A stretch of DNA of 42,093 nt from Porphyromonadaceae bacterium UBA7042. Its GTDB lineage: Bacteria > Bacteroidota > Bacteroidia > Bacteroidales > Muribaculaceae. Below are positions 25,747 through 34,198 of this stretch, one piece after another (position 1 is the first letter of the stretch; each line of letters opens with the position of its first letter). The stretch is taken from contig DLAR01000110.1 of NCBI GenBank assembly GCA_002494015.1, positions 1-42,093 on the forward strand. The letters are read 5' to 3'. Under the pieces are notes generated by a model. The model was not told where the DNA came from and did not search any database. It was given only the letters and a program-made list of their open reading frames with translations. A program made the position numbers and the translations under genes.

Positions 25747-25965
25747 TTAATTGCTGATGAGCAAAAGCAGAATCAGCGCGACTATCGTCAAGCCGTAGCC
25801 TATATAACGTAAGACATAGGCGCGGCGACGGCGGCTGTCATAGTCGGGGAGCTTGCATTTGGTGTTCTCGGCCGAGATTTTTGCCAGACGGATGCGGGCA
25901 ATATTTACACATGCCAGTCCCGCAAATGCAAGTCCTATTATTAAGTATAAGCAGAAGTTTTCCAT
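25747..25965 (-). CDS. Small two-helix membrane protein of unknown function
   Basis: The 72-residue product has a first membrane helix (residues 2-23, ENFCLYLIIGLAFAGLACVNI), a cytoplasmic-type basic loop (RIRLAK and RRRRAY) and a second helix (residues 52-70, YIGYGLTIVALILLLLI). I do not recognise a family. I place the start at 25965 (MENFCLYL) immediately before the first helix; two in-frame ATGs at 26016/26013 would add 17 polar residues. It faces the Cys-rich protein gene across the repeat copy and is alone on its strand here. Confidence 0.55.
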   Translation of the reverse strand: MENFCLYLIIGLAFAGLACVNIARIRLAKISAENTKCKLPDYDSRRRRAYVLRYIGYGLTIVALILLLLISN

Positions 25966-26030
25966 ATCGTCCCTTATTTGAATTTTAACGTCCTCAAATA
26001 TTGAATGGTTCATCATCTCTAATCGTGGGA

Positions 26031-26160
26031 CCGGGGAGGTGCGGTAACGCCGCGTCCGAAATCAGACAAAGGGTGTAACTGCCTCACTGAACATCTTGCA
26101 TCTTCGCTGCGGGCGCGGTTTATCGCGCCCCTACAACCCACACCCTTCTGTCGCGAAAAC
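26031..26160. repeat. Structured intergenic stretch, probable repeat
   Basis: A GC-rich stem (GGGCGCG / CGCGCCC, 26111-26117 with 26124-26130) lies between an outer GGGTGT (26070s) and ACACCC (26140s) pair. The stretch has the composition of an intergenic repeat, but only one copy lies in this window. No gene is seen in 25966-26206. Confidence 0.35.
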
Positions 26161-26206
26161 AAGAGCCGTGTGGCGCGAAATATAAAAAAAATACAAGTCT
26201 CAGCAT

Positions 26207-26235
26207 AAAAAGAGACCCGCTAAAAAGCGGGTCTC
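26207..26235 (-). terminator. Intrinsic terminator of tRNA-Cys
   Basis: Perfect 10-base stem (GAGACCCGCT / AGCGGGTCTC, 26212-26221 with 26226-26235, loop AAAA) followed on the minus strand by five Ts. It begins six bases after the tRNA 3' end. Confidence 0.9.
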
Positions 26236-26240
26236 GGTTG

Positions 26241-26311
26241 AGGTTCCTAGCAGAATCGAACTGCTGTAAACGGTTTTGCAGACCGGTGCCTAACCACTCG
26301 GCCAAGGAACC
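26241..26311 (-). tRNA. tRNA-Cys (GCA)
   Basis: The 71-base minus-strand sequence folds as a cloverleaf: acceptor GGTTCCT / AGGAACC, D loop with GGTTAGGC, anticodon loop CTGCAAA giving anticodon GCA, and T arm with GTTCGATTC. The unpaired base before CCA would be U, the normal identity base for Cys. CCA is not encoded. It has its own promoter and terminator. Confidence 0.95.
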
Positions 26312-26327
26312 TTGGGTTTTGTGACCA

Positions 26328-26359
26328 CAAAGGTACGACATGTTTTTTAACTGTGCAAA
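26328..26359 (-). promoter_or_regulatory. Promoter of tRNA-Cys
   Basis: TTTG (26356-26359) and TACCTTTG (26328-26335) are 20 bases apart on the minus strand, a full consensus match; transcription would begin about 8-10 bases before the tRNA 5' end. Confidence 0.75.
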
Positions 26360-26404
26360 TTTTTTCAGGAGTTTTTTTTGCGGAATAAAAAAATCACAGA
26401 ATCA

Positions 26405-26464
26405 TAAAAACGTTACCGGCGGGGGCGTTTCATCTCAATTGAAATGAAACGCCCCCGCCGGTAA
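26405..26464 (-). terminator. Intrinsic terminator of the prfA-pyrF operon
   Basis: A very long stem pairs 26413-26433 with 26444-26464 (21 bases each, containing GGCGGGGGCG), 12 bases after the pyrF stop, and is followed on the minus strand by a T-run (TTTTTAT). The loop includes a TCAATTGA palindrome. Confidence 0.85.
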
Positions 26465-26476
26465 TGGCCGATTATA

Positions 26477-27307
26477 TCAAATCACGCCGCGCGTGGAGAG
26501 AAGAATCGACATGTGGTCGCGGAGCTTGCGGGCCTCGGCGGCAGCAACCTCGGCAAAGTCTTCACCATGAGAGGCGTAGATGATGCCACGCGATGAGTTG
26601 ACAAGCAGTCCGCACTCGGTGGTCATGCCCCACTTGGCCACTTCATCAAGACTTCCGCCCTGCGCGCCGACACCGGGGACAAGCAGGAAGCTGCGGGGGG
26701 CGACACGACGCACGTCGGCAAACATCTCGCCCTGTGTTGCTCCGACGACAAACATGAGGTTGTCCTCGTTACCCCAACGCTGTGCCTTTTCAAGAACCAT
26801 CTCAAAAAGACGCTCACCGTCAGGCTGGGCCATGAACTGGAAATCGCGGGAACCGGGATTGGATGTCAAAGCCAAAAGAATGACCCATTTCCCTTCGTAG
26901 GCAAGAAATGGCTTGACGCTGTCTTCACCCATATAGGGGGCGACGGTAAGGGCATCGACCTGAAGGTTTTCAAAGAACGCCCGTGCATAGAGCGACGAGG
27001 TGTTTCCTATGTCGCCACGCTTGGCATCGGCGATGACAAGCTGGTCGGGATAATTTTCGCGCAGATATCTGACGGTCTTGTCAAGTGCGTTCCATCCGGT
27101 CACACCGAGACTCTCGTAGAATGCCACATTGGGTTTATAGGCGACACAATAGTCAGCGGTAGCGTCGATTATAGCCTTGTTGAACTCAAAAATCGGGTCT
27201 TCACACGACAGAAGATGTTCCGGAATTTTCTTGATGTCGGTGTCGAGTCCCACACAGAGGAACGACCCTTTTTTCCTGATTTGTTCAATTAACTCTTTAC
27301 GATTCAT
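26477..27307 (-). CDS. pyrF: Orotidine 5'-phosphate decarboxylase
   Basis: PyrF converts OMP to UMP, the last step of de novo pyrimidine synthesis. The 276-residue length and motifs fit the larger bacterial subfamily (type 2): CVGLDTDIKKIPEHLL near the N terminus, a VAYKPNVAFYESLG strand, the catalytic VIADAKRGDIGNTSSLYA with the Asp-Lys-Asp charge network, and VGATQGEMFADVR plus LVPGVGAQGG for phosphate binding. It is the last gene of a unit with prfA and an unknown membrane protein, 18 bases after the previous stop, and is followed by a strong terminator. Confidence 0.96.
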   Translation of the reverse strand: MNRKELIEQIRKKGSFLCVGLDTDIKKIPEHLLSCEDPIFEFNKAIIDATADYCVAYKPNVAFYESLGVTGWNALDKTVRYLRENYPDQLVIADAKRGDIGNTSSLYARAFFENLQVDALTVAPYMGEDSVKPFLAYEGKWVILLALTSNPGSRDFQFMAQPDGERLFEMVLEKAQRWGNEDNLMFVVGATQGEMFADVRRVAPRSFLLVPGVGAQGGSLDEVAKWGMTTECGLLVNSSRGIIYASHGEDFAEVAAAEARKLRDHMSILLSTRGVI

Positions 27308-27325
27308 ATTATATATTGTAAGTTA

Positions 27326-27973
27326 TTATTTATCAAATATATATCCGTAAGCCGAGATGTCGGCGGAGCCGTTGGGCCGGAATTGCATCTGAAGCTCGGT
27401 CAGATGCATGATTTTATCTTTTCCTGTCCTCGCATTGCGGATTGTCACCTTCACCGGAATCTTACGGCTCCCGTCACCGCACAGTTTTTTTAGTTCTGCG
27501 GGATTAATCACCCACATAAAGCGGTCACTGTCAACGGTAAAAGTGCCGTCGGGGGCAGGCGTGACCCTTGACCCTTTAAAATCGATTGTCCTGACCCATA
27601 CCATGTCGGCCGGGATGCGGACAAACCGTGTCGCCGAGTTCATTATAAATGAAATTTCCCTGTCGCTGTCGTAATGTTCAAGAGTTTCGTCAGGCACCGG
27701 CAGAATGTCAGGCACCGGCAAAATATCAGGTTCCGAATCGGCCAAATGCTGTTCCAACTCGTGGAACTGCATACTCCTCAATTGCTGTTGCACCTGACTT
27801 TCAAAGAATTCACGCAAGGGGCGCATCAATACATTTGCCGTCACGCTGAACCCGACCAATGCTCCCGCAAGCATACATGCCACAAGAAGGACAATCAGCT
27901 TGGGTTTTGTAATTTTTACGACGTTGTCGGCCTGTTGTCCTGACGGATTATGATAAGGAGGAGGGGTTGCCAT
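27326..27973 (-). CDS. Membrane-anchored protein of unknown function
   Basis: The 215-residue product has a polar, Pro-rich N-terminal tail (1-23), one membrane helix (about 26-50, LIVLLVACMLAGALVGFSVTANVLM) and an extracytoplasmic domain of about 160 residues. The stalk holds a repeated DILPVP (twice) that reflects an imperfect 18-base DNA duplication. The C-terminal part is probably beta-rich (VWVRTIDFKGSRVTPAPDGTFTV, KIPVKVTIRNARTGKDKI). I do not recognise the family. The gene starts two bases after the prfA stop and ends 18 bases before pyrF, so it is co-transcribed with both; a link to translation or pyrimidine metabolism is not implied. Confidence 0.8.
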   Translation of the reverse strand: MATPPPYHNPSGQQADNVVKITKPKLIVLLVACMLAGALVGFSVTANVLMRPLREFFESQVQQQLRSMQFHELEQHLADSEPDILPVPDILPVPDETLEHYDSDREISFIMNSATRFVRIPADMVWVRTIDFKGSRVTPAPDGTFTVDSDRFMWVINPAELKKLCGDGSRKIPVKVTIRNARTGKDKIMHLTELQMQFRPNGSADISAYGYIFDK

Positions 27974-27975
27974 GA

Positions 27976-29085
27976 TTATAATTCGCTTTCTTTTAGTTTC
28001 TCGGCATTCTCGGCGATAGTGAGCCGGTCGATGACATCCTGAATATCGCCGTCCATGAACGACTGAAGATTGTAGACGGTATAATTGATACGGTGGTCGG
28101 TGATGCGCCCCTGCGGGTAATTGTAGGTGCGAATCTTGGCCGAGCGGTCGCCGGTCGATACCATTGTCTTGCGCCGCGAGGCTATATCGTCGATATATTT
28201 CTGATGTTCCTTGTCATATATAAATGTACGCAGGCGCGAGAGGGCGCGCTCCTTGTTCTTGGGCTGGTCACGGGTCTCGGTACACTCGATGAGGATTTCT
28301 TCTGTCTCCCCCGTGTTGGGGTTCTTCCACATATAGCGTAGACGCACACCCGACTCGACTTTGTTGACGTTCTGTCCCCCGGCGCCTCCCGAGCGGAAAG
28401 TGTCCCATTTTATCTCGCCCTCGTTGATTTCGACATCGAAAGCCTCGGCCTCGGGGAGCACGGCGACAGTCGCGGCCGACGTGTGTACGCGGCCCTGTGT
28501 CTCGGTTGCCGGGACACGCTGAACGCGGTGTACGCCGCTTTCATACTTCAAGGTGCCGTAGACATTCTCGCCTGTTACGGCCACGACAATTTCCTTGAAC
28601 CCGCCTGCGGCCCCTTCGCTGAAACTGGTGACGGCAAGGCTCCATCCCCGTTGCTCGCAATATTTGGAATACATTTTGAACAGGTCTCCGGCAAAGATTG
28701 CGGCCTCGTCGCCGCCCGTGCCGCCGCGTATTTCGAGAATCGCGTTCTTTCCGTCCTCGGGGTCGGCAGGGATAAGCAACAGCTTGATTTCTTCTTCCAA
28801 TGCGGGTATCGCCGAGGTGGCCTCGTCGAGTTCCTCTTTGGCCATCTGACGCATTTCGGGGTCATTCTCGCTTTCAAGAACCTCGCGCGCCTCGTCGATA
28901 TTGCCCATAAGGGTGCGGTAGCGGCGTGTCACCGCTGTCAGTTTTTCCAAATCTTTATATTCCTTGGTCAGGCGCACATATCGTTTCATGTCGGCTATCA
29001 CTGAGGGGTCTGTTATCAGGGTTGACACTTCCTCAAAGCGTGATTCAATGCCGTCGAGGCGCGAAAGTAGGGTATTATCTGCCAT
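27976..29085 (-). CDS. prfA: Peptide chain release factor 1
   Basis: RF1 reads UAA and UAG and releases the finished peptide. The 369-residue product has the anticodon-like PAT triplet in RVPATETQGRVHTSAATVAVLPE, and the GGQ motif with Gln238 in SGGAGGQNVNKVESGVRL, the residue that PrmC methylates. A small insertion after GGQ (MWKNPNTGETEE) is as I recall from Bacteroidetes RF1. The start at 29085 (MADNTLLSRL) is chosen over an upstream TTG at 29094. It is the first gene of the unit prfA-unknown-pyrF and has its own consensus promoter. Confidence 0.96.
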   Translation of the reverse strand: MADNTLLSRLDGIESRFEEVSTLITDPSVIADMKRYVRLTKEYKDLEKLTAVTRRYRTLMGNIDEAREVLESENDPEMRQMAKEELDEATSAIPALEEEIKLLLIPADPEDGKNAILEIRGGTGGDEAAIFAGDLFKMYSKYCEQRGWSLAVTSFSEGAAGGFKEIVVAVTGENVYGTLKYESGVHRVQRVPATETQGRVHTSAATVAVLPEAEAFDVEINEGEIKWDTFRSGGAGGQNVNKVESGVRLRYMWKNPNTGETEEILIECTETRDQPKNKERALSRLRTFIYDKEHQKYIDDIASRRKTMVSTGDRSAKIRTYNYPQGRITDHRINYTVYNLQSFMDGDIQDVIDRLTIAENAEKLKESEL

Positions 29086-29113
29086 TGCAATCAAGTGGTT
29101 GTTTTCGTGACTG

Positions 29114-29145
29114 CAAAATTACTCAATTTCCATGAGACTGACAAA
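29114..29145 (-). promoter_or_regulatory. Promoter of the prfA operon
   Basis: TTTG (29142-29145) and TAATTTTG (29114-29121) are 20 bases apart on the minus strand. It abuts the divergent cstA promoter. Confidence 0.75.
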
Positions 29146-29177
29146 TTTCGACTTCTCGACAAAATGCATTATCTTTG
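29146..29177 (+). promoter_or_regulatory. Promoter of cstA
   Basis: TATCTTTG (29170-29177) matches the -7 consensus; TTTC (29146-29149), 20 bases upstream, is a one-mismatch -33. The start of transcription near 29184 leaves a leader of under 20 bases. Confidence 0.6.
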
Positions 29178-29201
29178 CGATAAAATGTATATAAGATTGC
29201 C

Positions 29202-30632
29202 ATGATTACCTTCCTTATCTGTCTGGCGTGCCTGATCACCGCCTACTTTACCTACGGGAAATATCTTGAACGTGTTGCCGGAGTCGATTCGTCGCGTGTC
29301 ACGCCGAGCGGGCGCATGGCCGACGGTGTCGACTATATCCCTATGCCACGGTGGAAAGTGTTTCTCATCCAGCTGCTCAACATCGCCGGCACAGGGCCGA
29401 TTTTCGGTGCGATTCTCGGTGCGTGTTTCGGGCCGGTCGCCTTCCTGTGGATAACCGTGGGCGGGATATTTTTCGGGGCGATGCATGACTTCCTGTCAGG
29501 CATCATGCTCGTGCGCCACGACGGCAAGAGCCTTCCGGAGGTTGTCGGTCATTATCTCGGGGGCGGCATGAGGACCTTGATGAGATATTTCTCAGTGCTT
29601 CTGCTCGTTCTTGTCGGGGCGGTGTTCATTCTCAGTCCGGCGCAACTTCTCGACAGCATGGTCCCGGCGGTGTCGCTCAACGGGTGGGTGTGGATAATAC
29701 TCGTCTATTACCTTGTCGCCACAATGCTTCCCATCGACAAGATAATAGGCCGTTTTTACCCGGTTTTCGGGGTGGCGCTGATTTCAATGGCCGTGGGACT
29801 GCTCGGCGCGCTGCTTATCGGCGGGATGTCTATTCCAGAGCTAACGTCATTCCGCAACTATCAGCCCGACCCTCATGCCTTACCCATTATCCCGACACTT
29901 TTCATCACCATTGCCTGCGGGGCGATATCGGGGTTCCACGCCACCCAGTCGCCGTTGATGGCGCGCTGCGTGGGCAACGAGAAGGAGTGCCGGAGCGTGT
30001 TTTACGGCTCGATGATTTCAGAAAGCATCATCGCCCTCATCTGGGCCGCTGTCGCTATGGCGTTTTTCGGCGGGGTTGAAAATCTCAACGGGGCACTTGC
30101 GGCAAATGACAACAATGCCGCATGGGCGGTCAACGAGATTTCGCGCGGCACACTCGGCCACATCGGCGCAATCCTTGCGTTGCTCGGCGTAGTGGCCGCC
30201 CCCATCACCTCGGGCGACACGGCTTTCCGCTCGGCCCGGCTGATTATAGCCGACATGACCGGCATCGACCAAAAACCGCTGTTGAAACGATTTGCCATCT
30301 GCATACCCTTGTTTGTAATCGGCTACGGAATAACCCTCGTCAACTTCGGCATCGTGTGGCGTTATTTCGCGTGGGCCAACCAGACTCTCGGCGTAATCGT
30401 CCTGTGGTCAATCTTTGTGTGGCTCACAGTACGCAAGAAGAACGTGTTGATCGCCCTCGTCCCGGCTGTCGTGATGACCTATGTCGTGACCTCGTTTGTC
30501 TTTGAGTCGCCCCAGTTTCTCGGGATGGAAAACCGCCTGACCGCCTATCTGCTCGGCGGTGTCGCCACTGCCGCCATAACCGCCGTCGCAGTCATCACCG
30601 CCCGCGCCAAAGCAAAAACAATGACGGAGTGA
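29202..30632 (+). CDS. cstA: Carbon starvation protein CstA-family transporter
   Basis: The 476-residue inner-membrane protein is the short CstA form (E. coli CstA is about 700 residues). CstA and its relatives import pyruvate or peptides under carbon limitation. It shows more than ten hydrophobic segments and the family signature: GVDYIPMPRWKVFLIQLLNIAGTGPIFGAILGA, WITVGGIFFGAMHDFLSG, FHATQSPLMARC, and a later AAPITSGDTAFRSARLI. A short C-terminal tail (RAKAKTMTE) is cytoplasmic in type. It is divergent from prfA and separated from feoAB by 113 bases with its own promoter. No sensory kinase of the Bts type is nearby. Confidence 0.92.
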   Translation: MITFLICLACLITAYFTYGKYLERVAGVDSSRVTPSGRMADGVDYIPMPRWKVFLIQLLNIAGTGPIFGAILGACFGPVAFLWITVGGIFFGAMHDFLSGIMLVRHDGKSLPEVVGHYLGGGMRTLMRYFSVLLLVLVGAVFILSPAQLLDSMVPAVSLNGWVWIILVYYLVATMLPIDKIIGRFYPVFGVALISMAVGLLGALLIGGMSIPELTSFRNYQPDPHALPIIPTLFITIACGAISGFHATQSPLMARCVGNEKECRSVFYGSMISESIIALIWAAVAMAFFGGVENLNGALAANDNNAAWAVNEISRGTLGHIGAILALLGVVAAPITSGDTAFRSARLIIADMTGIDQKPLLKRFAICIPLFVIGYGITLVNFGIVWRYFAWANQTLGVIVLWSIFVWLTVRKKNVLIALVPAVVMTYVVTSFVFESPQFLGMENRLTAYLLGGVATAAITAVAVITARAKAKTMTE

Positions 30633-30693
30633 CGAGTCGCGCGAAAGTCTGTTAAAAGGTGTTATTATTAAGAATGATTTTAAATAACAAGCG

Positions 30694-30724
30694 TTTGTAA
30701 TTCCGATAATAATTACGACCTTTG
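30694..30724 (+). promoter_or_regulatory. Promoter of feoAB
   Basis: TTTG (30694-30697) and GACCTTTG (30717-30724, one mismatch to TAnnTTTG) are 19 bases apart. The predicted start leaves a leader of about 15 bases. I see no clear Fur box. Confidence 0.65.
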
Positions 30725-30745
30725 TACCCCAAAAATATCGAGAGT

Positions 30746-33139
30746 ATGAGGTTATCGGACTTACAGACAGGCGCGACGTGCACAGTTGTCAAGATTCTTG
30801 GCCACGGAGCGTTTCGCAAACGCATGATCGAGATGGGTTTTGTCAAGGGGCGTGAAGTAAAAGTATTGCTGCACGCGCCGCTCCAAGACCCGATCAAATA
30901 TTCCCTGATGGGTTACGAAGTATCGTTGCGACGGTCGGAAGCCGATCTTGTCGAGGTCATTCCCGATAGCGAAAAACGACACGGTATCCCCGATAACTCT
31001 CACACCAACACCATCAGCGATTCCGACATTCAGGAACCGTCGTCGCGCCACGACCTGCACAAGACTATAAACGTGGCGCTCATCGGCAATCCCAACTGCG
31101 GCAAGACATCGCTGTTCAACATCGCGTCGGGGTCGCGGGAACATGTCGGGAACTACAGCGGCGTGACTGTCGATGCCAAGAAAGGGGTATTCTTTCACAA
31201 GGGTTACAAGTTCAATATCGTGGACCTGCCCGGGACCTATTCCCTCGCCTCCTATTCTCCCGAAGAACTTTATGTGCGCCGCTATCTGAAAGACGAGACT
31301 CCCGATGTCATAGTCAACGTCGTGGACGGCTCCAATCTTGAGCGAAACCTTTATCTTACCACCGAGCTTATCGACATGGACCGCTCGATGGTAATTGCGC
31401 TCAACATGTATGACGAACTTGTCAAAAACGGGCAGGACCTCGACTATAAGACACTCGGCGAAATGATCGGTGTCCCGATCGTTCCCACCACAGCCCGCAC
31501 GGGGGAGGGAATCGACCGATTGTTTGACACGGCTATCGATGTCTATGAGGGCACGGACAAGAGCGTGCGCCATGTCCATGTCAATCTCGGCCCCTATATC
31601 GAGCAGGGTGTCAGCCTGATCAAAGACGCGCTGAAAAAAGACGCGTATATCGGCCGCCATTTCTCTCCGCGGTACCTCGCTATAAAACTGCTTGAGGGGG
31701 ACAAGGAGGTCGAAAGCCTTGTAAAAGATTCCTCTCCCGGCGGGGCCAAGACTCTCGAACTCAGAGATTCCACGCTGAAAAAAATCACTGACAACCACCC
31801 GGGTGAAGACATCACCGCCGAGATTGCCAACGAAAAGTATGGCTTTATCGCGGGCGCACTTGCCGAGACGATGAAAAATTCTGAAAAACAGGAAATACCG
31901 TCAACCCGCATCATCGACTCGATTGTCACCAACAAGCTTTTCGGATTCCCGATATTCATCCTTATAATGTTATTCATCTTTTGGGCGACATTTGAAATCG
32001 GGTCCTACCCGATGGGGTGGATTGAAAGCGGGGTGGAATGGCTCGGCGACACGGTCAGAAAAATACTGCCCGACGGCATGGTGAAAGACCTCGTTGCCGA
32101 CGGCATTATCGGAGGGGTCGGCGGCGTTATCGTGTTCCTGCCCAATATCCTCATCCTCTACCTCTGCATCTCTTTCATGGAAGATTCGGGTTACATGGCG
32201 AGAGCCGCGTTCATCATGGACAAACTGATGCACCGCATCGGCCTGCACGGGAAGTCGTTTATCCCGCTGGTCATGGGATTCGGCTGCACCGTTCCGGCAA
32301 TCATAGCGTCCCGTTCAATCGAGAGCCGCAGCAGCCGCATAATCACCATCCTCATCAATCCGTTTATCTCATGCTCGGCGCGCCTGCCTATCTACATACT
32401 GCTTATCGGTACCTTTTTCCCCAATCATGCCACGCTGGTATTCATGGGGTTGTATCTTCTCGGCATATTGGCAGCCACAATTACGGCAAGACTTCTCAGA
32501 CGATTCTATTTCAAGGCCGACGAGACCCCGTTTGTAATGGAACTCCCCCCCTACCGCATCCCCACGGCCAAAGCCACGCTGCGGCACATGTGGAGCAAGG
32601 GGGAACAGTATATCCGCAAGATGGGCGGCGTAATCCTTGTGGCAAGCATCATCGTGTGGGCACTCAACTATTTCCCGCTGCATGACGAAGACGCCTCGGC
32701 AGTCACGACCGAGTCAGCCTCGATTGACCCCGACCATGACAGCTTTCTTGAAATGATGGGAAAAGCGGTAAATCCGGTAATGGAGCCGCTCGGATTCCAC
32801 TGGCGTGCCTCGGTGGCGGCGCTCGCCGGTGTCCCGGCCAAAGAAATCGTCGTGTCGACACTCGGCGTTCTGTACACCGGCAATGAGGAAGCCGACGACT
32901 CATCTCTCGGCTCCCGCCTTCAGGCCCCCTCCCCCGCTACCGGAAAACCCGACTTCACCACTGCCGCCGCCCTCAGTTTCATGGTGTTCATCCTCCTCTA
33001 CTGTCCGTGTATCGCGACTGTGACGGCTATTGTCAAGGAAACGGGCAACAGATGGTACGGTGCATTCTCGGTTCTCTACAACACCCTCCTCGCATGGATT
33101 GCCGCGTTTGCTACCTATCAGATTGCTATCCTGCTATAA
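30746..33139 (+). CDS. feoB: Fused FeoA-FeoB ferrous iron transporter
   Basis: The protein imports ferrous iron across the inner membrane. The 797-residue product carries a FeoA (SH3-like) domain at about 1-75, then a polar linker and the FeoB GTPase domain with G1 GNPNCGKTSLFN (from 114), G3 DLPGTYSLASYS and G4 NMYD. The membrane region (from about 395) includes GVIVFLPNILILYLCISFMEDSGYMARAAFIMDKLMHRIGLHGKSFIPLVMGFGCTVPAI-type gate helices; the Gly-Cys pair of GFGCTVPAI is the conserved FeoB gate motif. The fusion of FeoA to FeoB is usual in Bacteroidetes. The start at 30746 (MRLSDLQTG) is the natural FeoA start; a TTG at 30722 lies in the promoter. FeoC is not present. Confidence 0.95.
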   Translation: MRLSDLQTGATCTVVKILGHGAFRKRMIEMGFVKGREVKVLLHAPLQDPIKYSLMGYEVSLRRSEADLVEVIPDSEKRHGIPDNSHTNTISDSDIQEPSSRHDLHKTINVALIGNPNCGKTSLFNIASGSREHVGNYSGVTVDAKKGVFFHKGYKFNIVDLPGTYSLASYSPEELYVRRYLKDETPDVIVNVVDGSNLERNLYLTTELIDMDRSMVIALNMYDELVKNGQDLDYKTLGEMIGVPIVPTTARTGEGIDRLFDTAIDVYEGTDKSVRHVHVNLGPYIEQGVSLIKDALKKDAYIGRHFSPRYLAIKLLEGDKEVESLVKDSSPGGAKTLELRDSTLKKITDNHPGEDITAEIANEKYGFIAGALAETMKNSEKQEIPSTRIIDSIVTNKLFGFPIFILIMLFIFWATFEIGSYPMGWIESGVEWLGDTVRKILPDGMVKDLVADGIIGGVGGVIVFLPNILILYLCISFMEDSGYMARAAFIMDKLMHRIGLHGKSFIPLVMGFGCTVPAIIASRSIESRSSRIITILINPFISCSARLPIYILLIGTFFPNHATLVFMGLYLLGILAATITARLLRRFYFKADETPFVMELPPYRIPTAKATLRHMWSKGEQYIRKMGGVILVASIIVWALNYFPLHDEDASAVTTESASIDPDHDSFLEMMGKAVNPVMEPLGFHWRASVAALAGVPAKEIVVSTLGVLYTGNEEADDSSLGSRLQAPSPATGKPDFTTAAALSFMVFILLYCPCIATVTAIVKETGNRWYGAFSVLYNTLLAWIAAFATYQIAILL

Positions 33140-33190
33140 GATATATCGGATATTTTTCACATTTCCCCGCTATTTATTTTCAAAAAAAGT

Positions 33191-33221
33191 TTTGCAGATT
33201 GAAAAAAGTGTTTCACCTTTG
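33191..33221 (+). promoter_or_regulatory. Promoter of the TraB/GumN-like gene
   Basis: TTTG (33191-33194) and CACCTTTG (33214-33221, one mismatch) are 19 bases apart; the leader to the ATG at 33289 would be about 60 bases. This may drive the four-gene run to the GntR gene. Confidence 0.6.
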
Positions 33222-33288
33222 CGGTGTATTAGAGATGTACAACACCTAAACACAGCAACACAAAACCAACTTTTCACTCTCTGCGACA

Positions 33289-34176
33289 ATGAAAAAGCTA
33301 CTGTTCACTATCATTTCAGTCATGCTGCTCGGTTACAGTTCAGCCGAGGCACAGCTACTATGGAAAATCTCGGGCAACGGCCTTGAAAAGCCGAGCTATA
33401 TCTTTGGCACACACCACATGGCTCCCGCCAGCGTCCTTGACAGCGTCCCCGGTTTCAATGATGCACTTGCCTCGGTCGACAAAGTGTATGGCGAAATGGT
33501 TATGGCCGACGCGATGAGTCCCGAATCACAGCAAATGATGATGATGGCCGCTATCGCTCCTCAGGACAGCACACTGAACGCGGTTCTCTCTCCCGCAGCA
33601 GTCGACTCCCTCAACAATATCCTCGCCAAATATCTTGGTCCGCAGATGACAGCAGCCGCGCTTAACCCCATGAAACCGGCAATGGTGTCAACACTCCTTG
33701 CCGCCGCCCAGACTCAGGCCGCATTCCCGCAATACAATGCCGCGCAGCAACTTGACGGCGAAATCCAGTCACGCGCGACTGCCATCGGTAAAGAAGTTGG
33801 CGGTCTCGAAACTATGGCCGACCAGTGTCAGGCCCTTTTCGGAGGCTCGATACTCGCTCAGGCCAACGACCTTATGCAGGCCGTGCGCAACGACGGGATT
33901 GCAACCGACATCGTGAAACAGCTTGCCAACGCATATCTCGCCGGAGACCTTCAGGCGATGCTCGACATCATGGAAAACCCCGCGACAGGATTCAACGACG
34001 AGCAGGCCGACCGGATGATAAACCGCCGCAATGCCGACTGGATGCGCGTGCTGGCGGGGATGCTGCCTGCAATGTCGATTCTAATAGCCGTCGGAGCGGG
34101 CCACCTCCCCGGCGACAAGGGACTGATTTCCCTTTTGCGCCGCGAAGGCTATACTGTAGAGCCGACTACCAAATAA
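33289..34176 (+). CDS. TraB/GumN-family exported protein
   Basis: The 295-residue product has a signal peptide (MKKLLFTIISVMLLGYSSAEAQ) and one TraB/GumN domain. The family marks are the early LLWKISGNGLEKPSYIFGTHHM with the conserved GTHH, and the late VGAGHLPGDKGLISLLRREGY with GAGHL. These His and Glu residues place it with the Tiki/TraB superfamily of putative metalloproteases, but no activity is proven for bacterial members. The mid section is unusually rich in Met and Ala (QQMMMMAAI), perhaps helical. It lies 22 bases before the ABC ATPase gene. A common transcript with the ABC genes is likely but the functional connection is not clear. Confidence 0.88.
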   Translation: MKKLLFTIISVMLLGYSSAEAQLLWKISGNGLEKPSYIFGTHHMAPASVLDSVPGFNDALASVDKVYGEMVMADAMSPESQQMMMMAAIAPQDSTLNAVLSPAAVDSLNNILAKYLGPQMTAAALNPMKPAMVSTLLAAAQTQAAFPQYNAAQQLDGEIQSRATAIGKEVGGLETMADQCQALFGGSILAQANDLMQAVRNDGIATDIVKQLANAYLAGDLQAMLDIMENPATGFNDEQADRMINRRNADWMRVLAGMLPAMSILIAVGAGHLPGDKGLISLLRREGYTVEPTTK

Positions 34177-34198
34177 CAGACCTAAAACACCATAGAAA

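Noticed and set aside
26120..26341. 73-codon minus-strand frame over the tRNA
   Set aside because: It overlaps the full tRNA-Cys gene, its terminator and promoter.
30761..31798. 345-codon minus-strand frame opposite feoB
   Set aside because: Antisense of the GTPase domain; no start signals or motifs.
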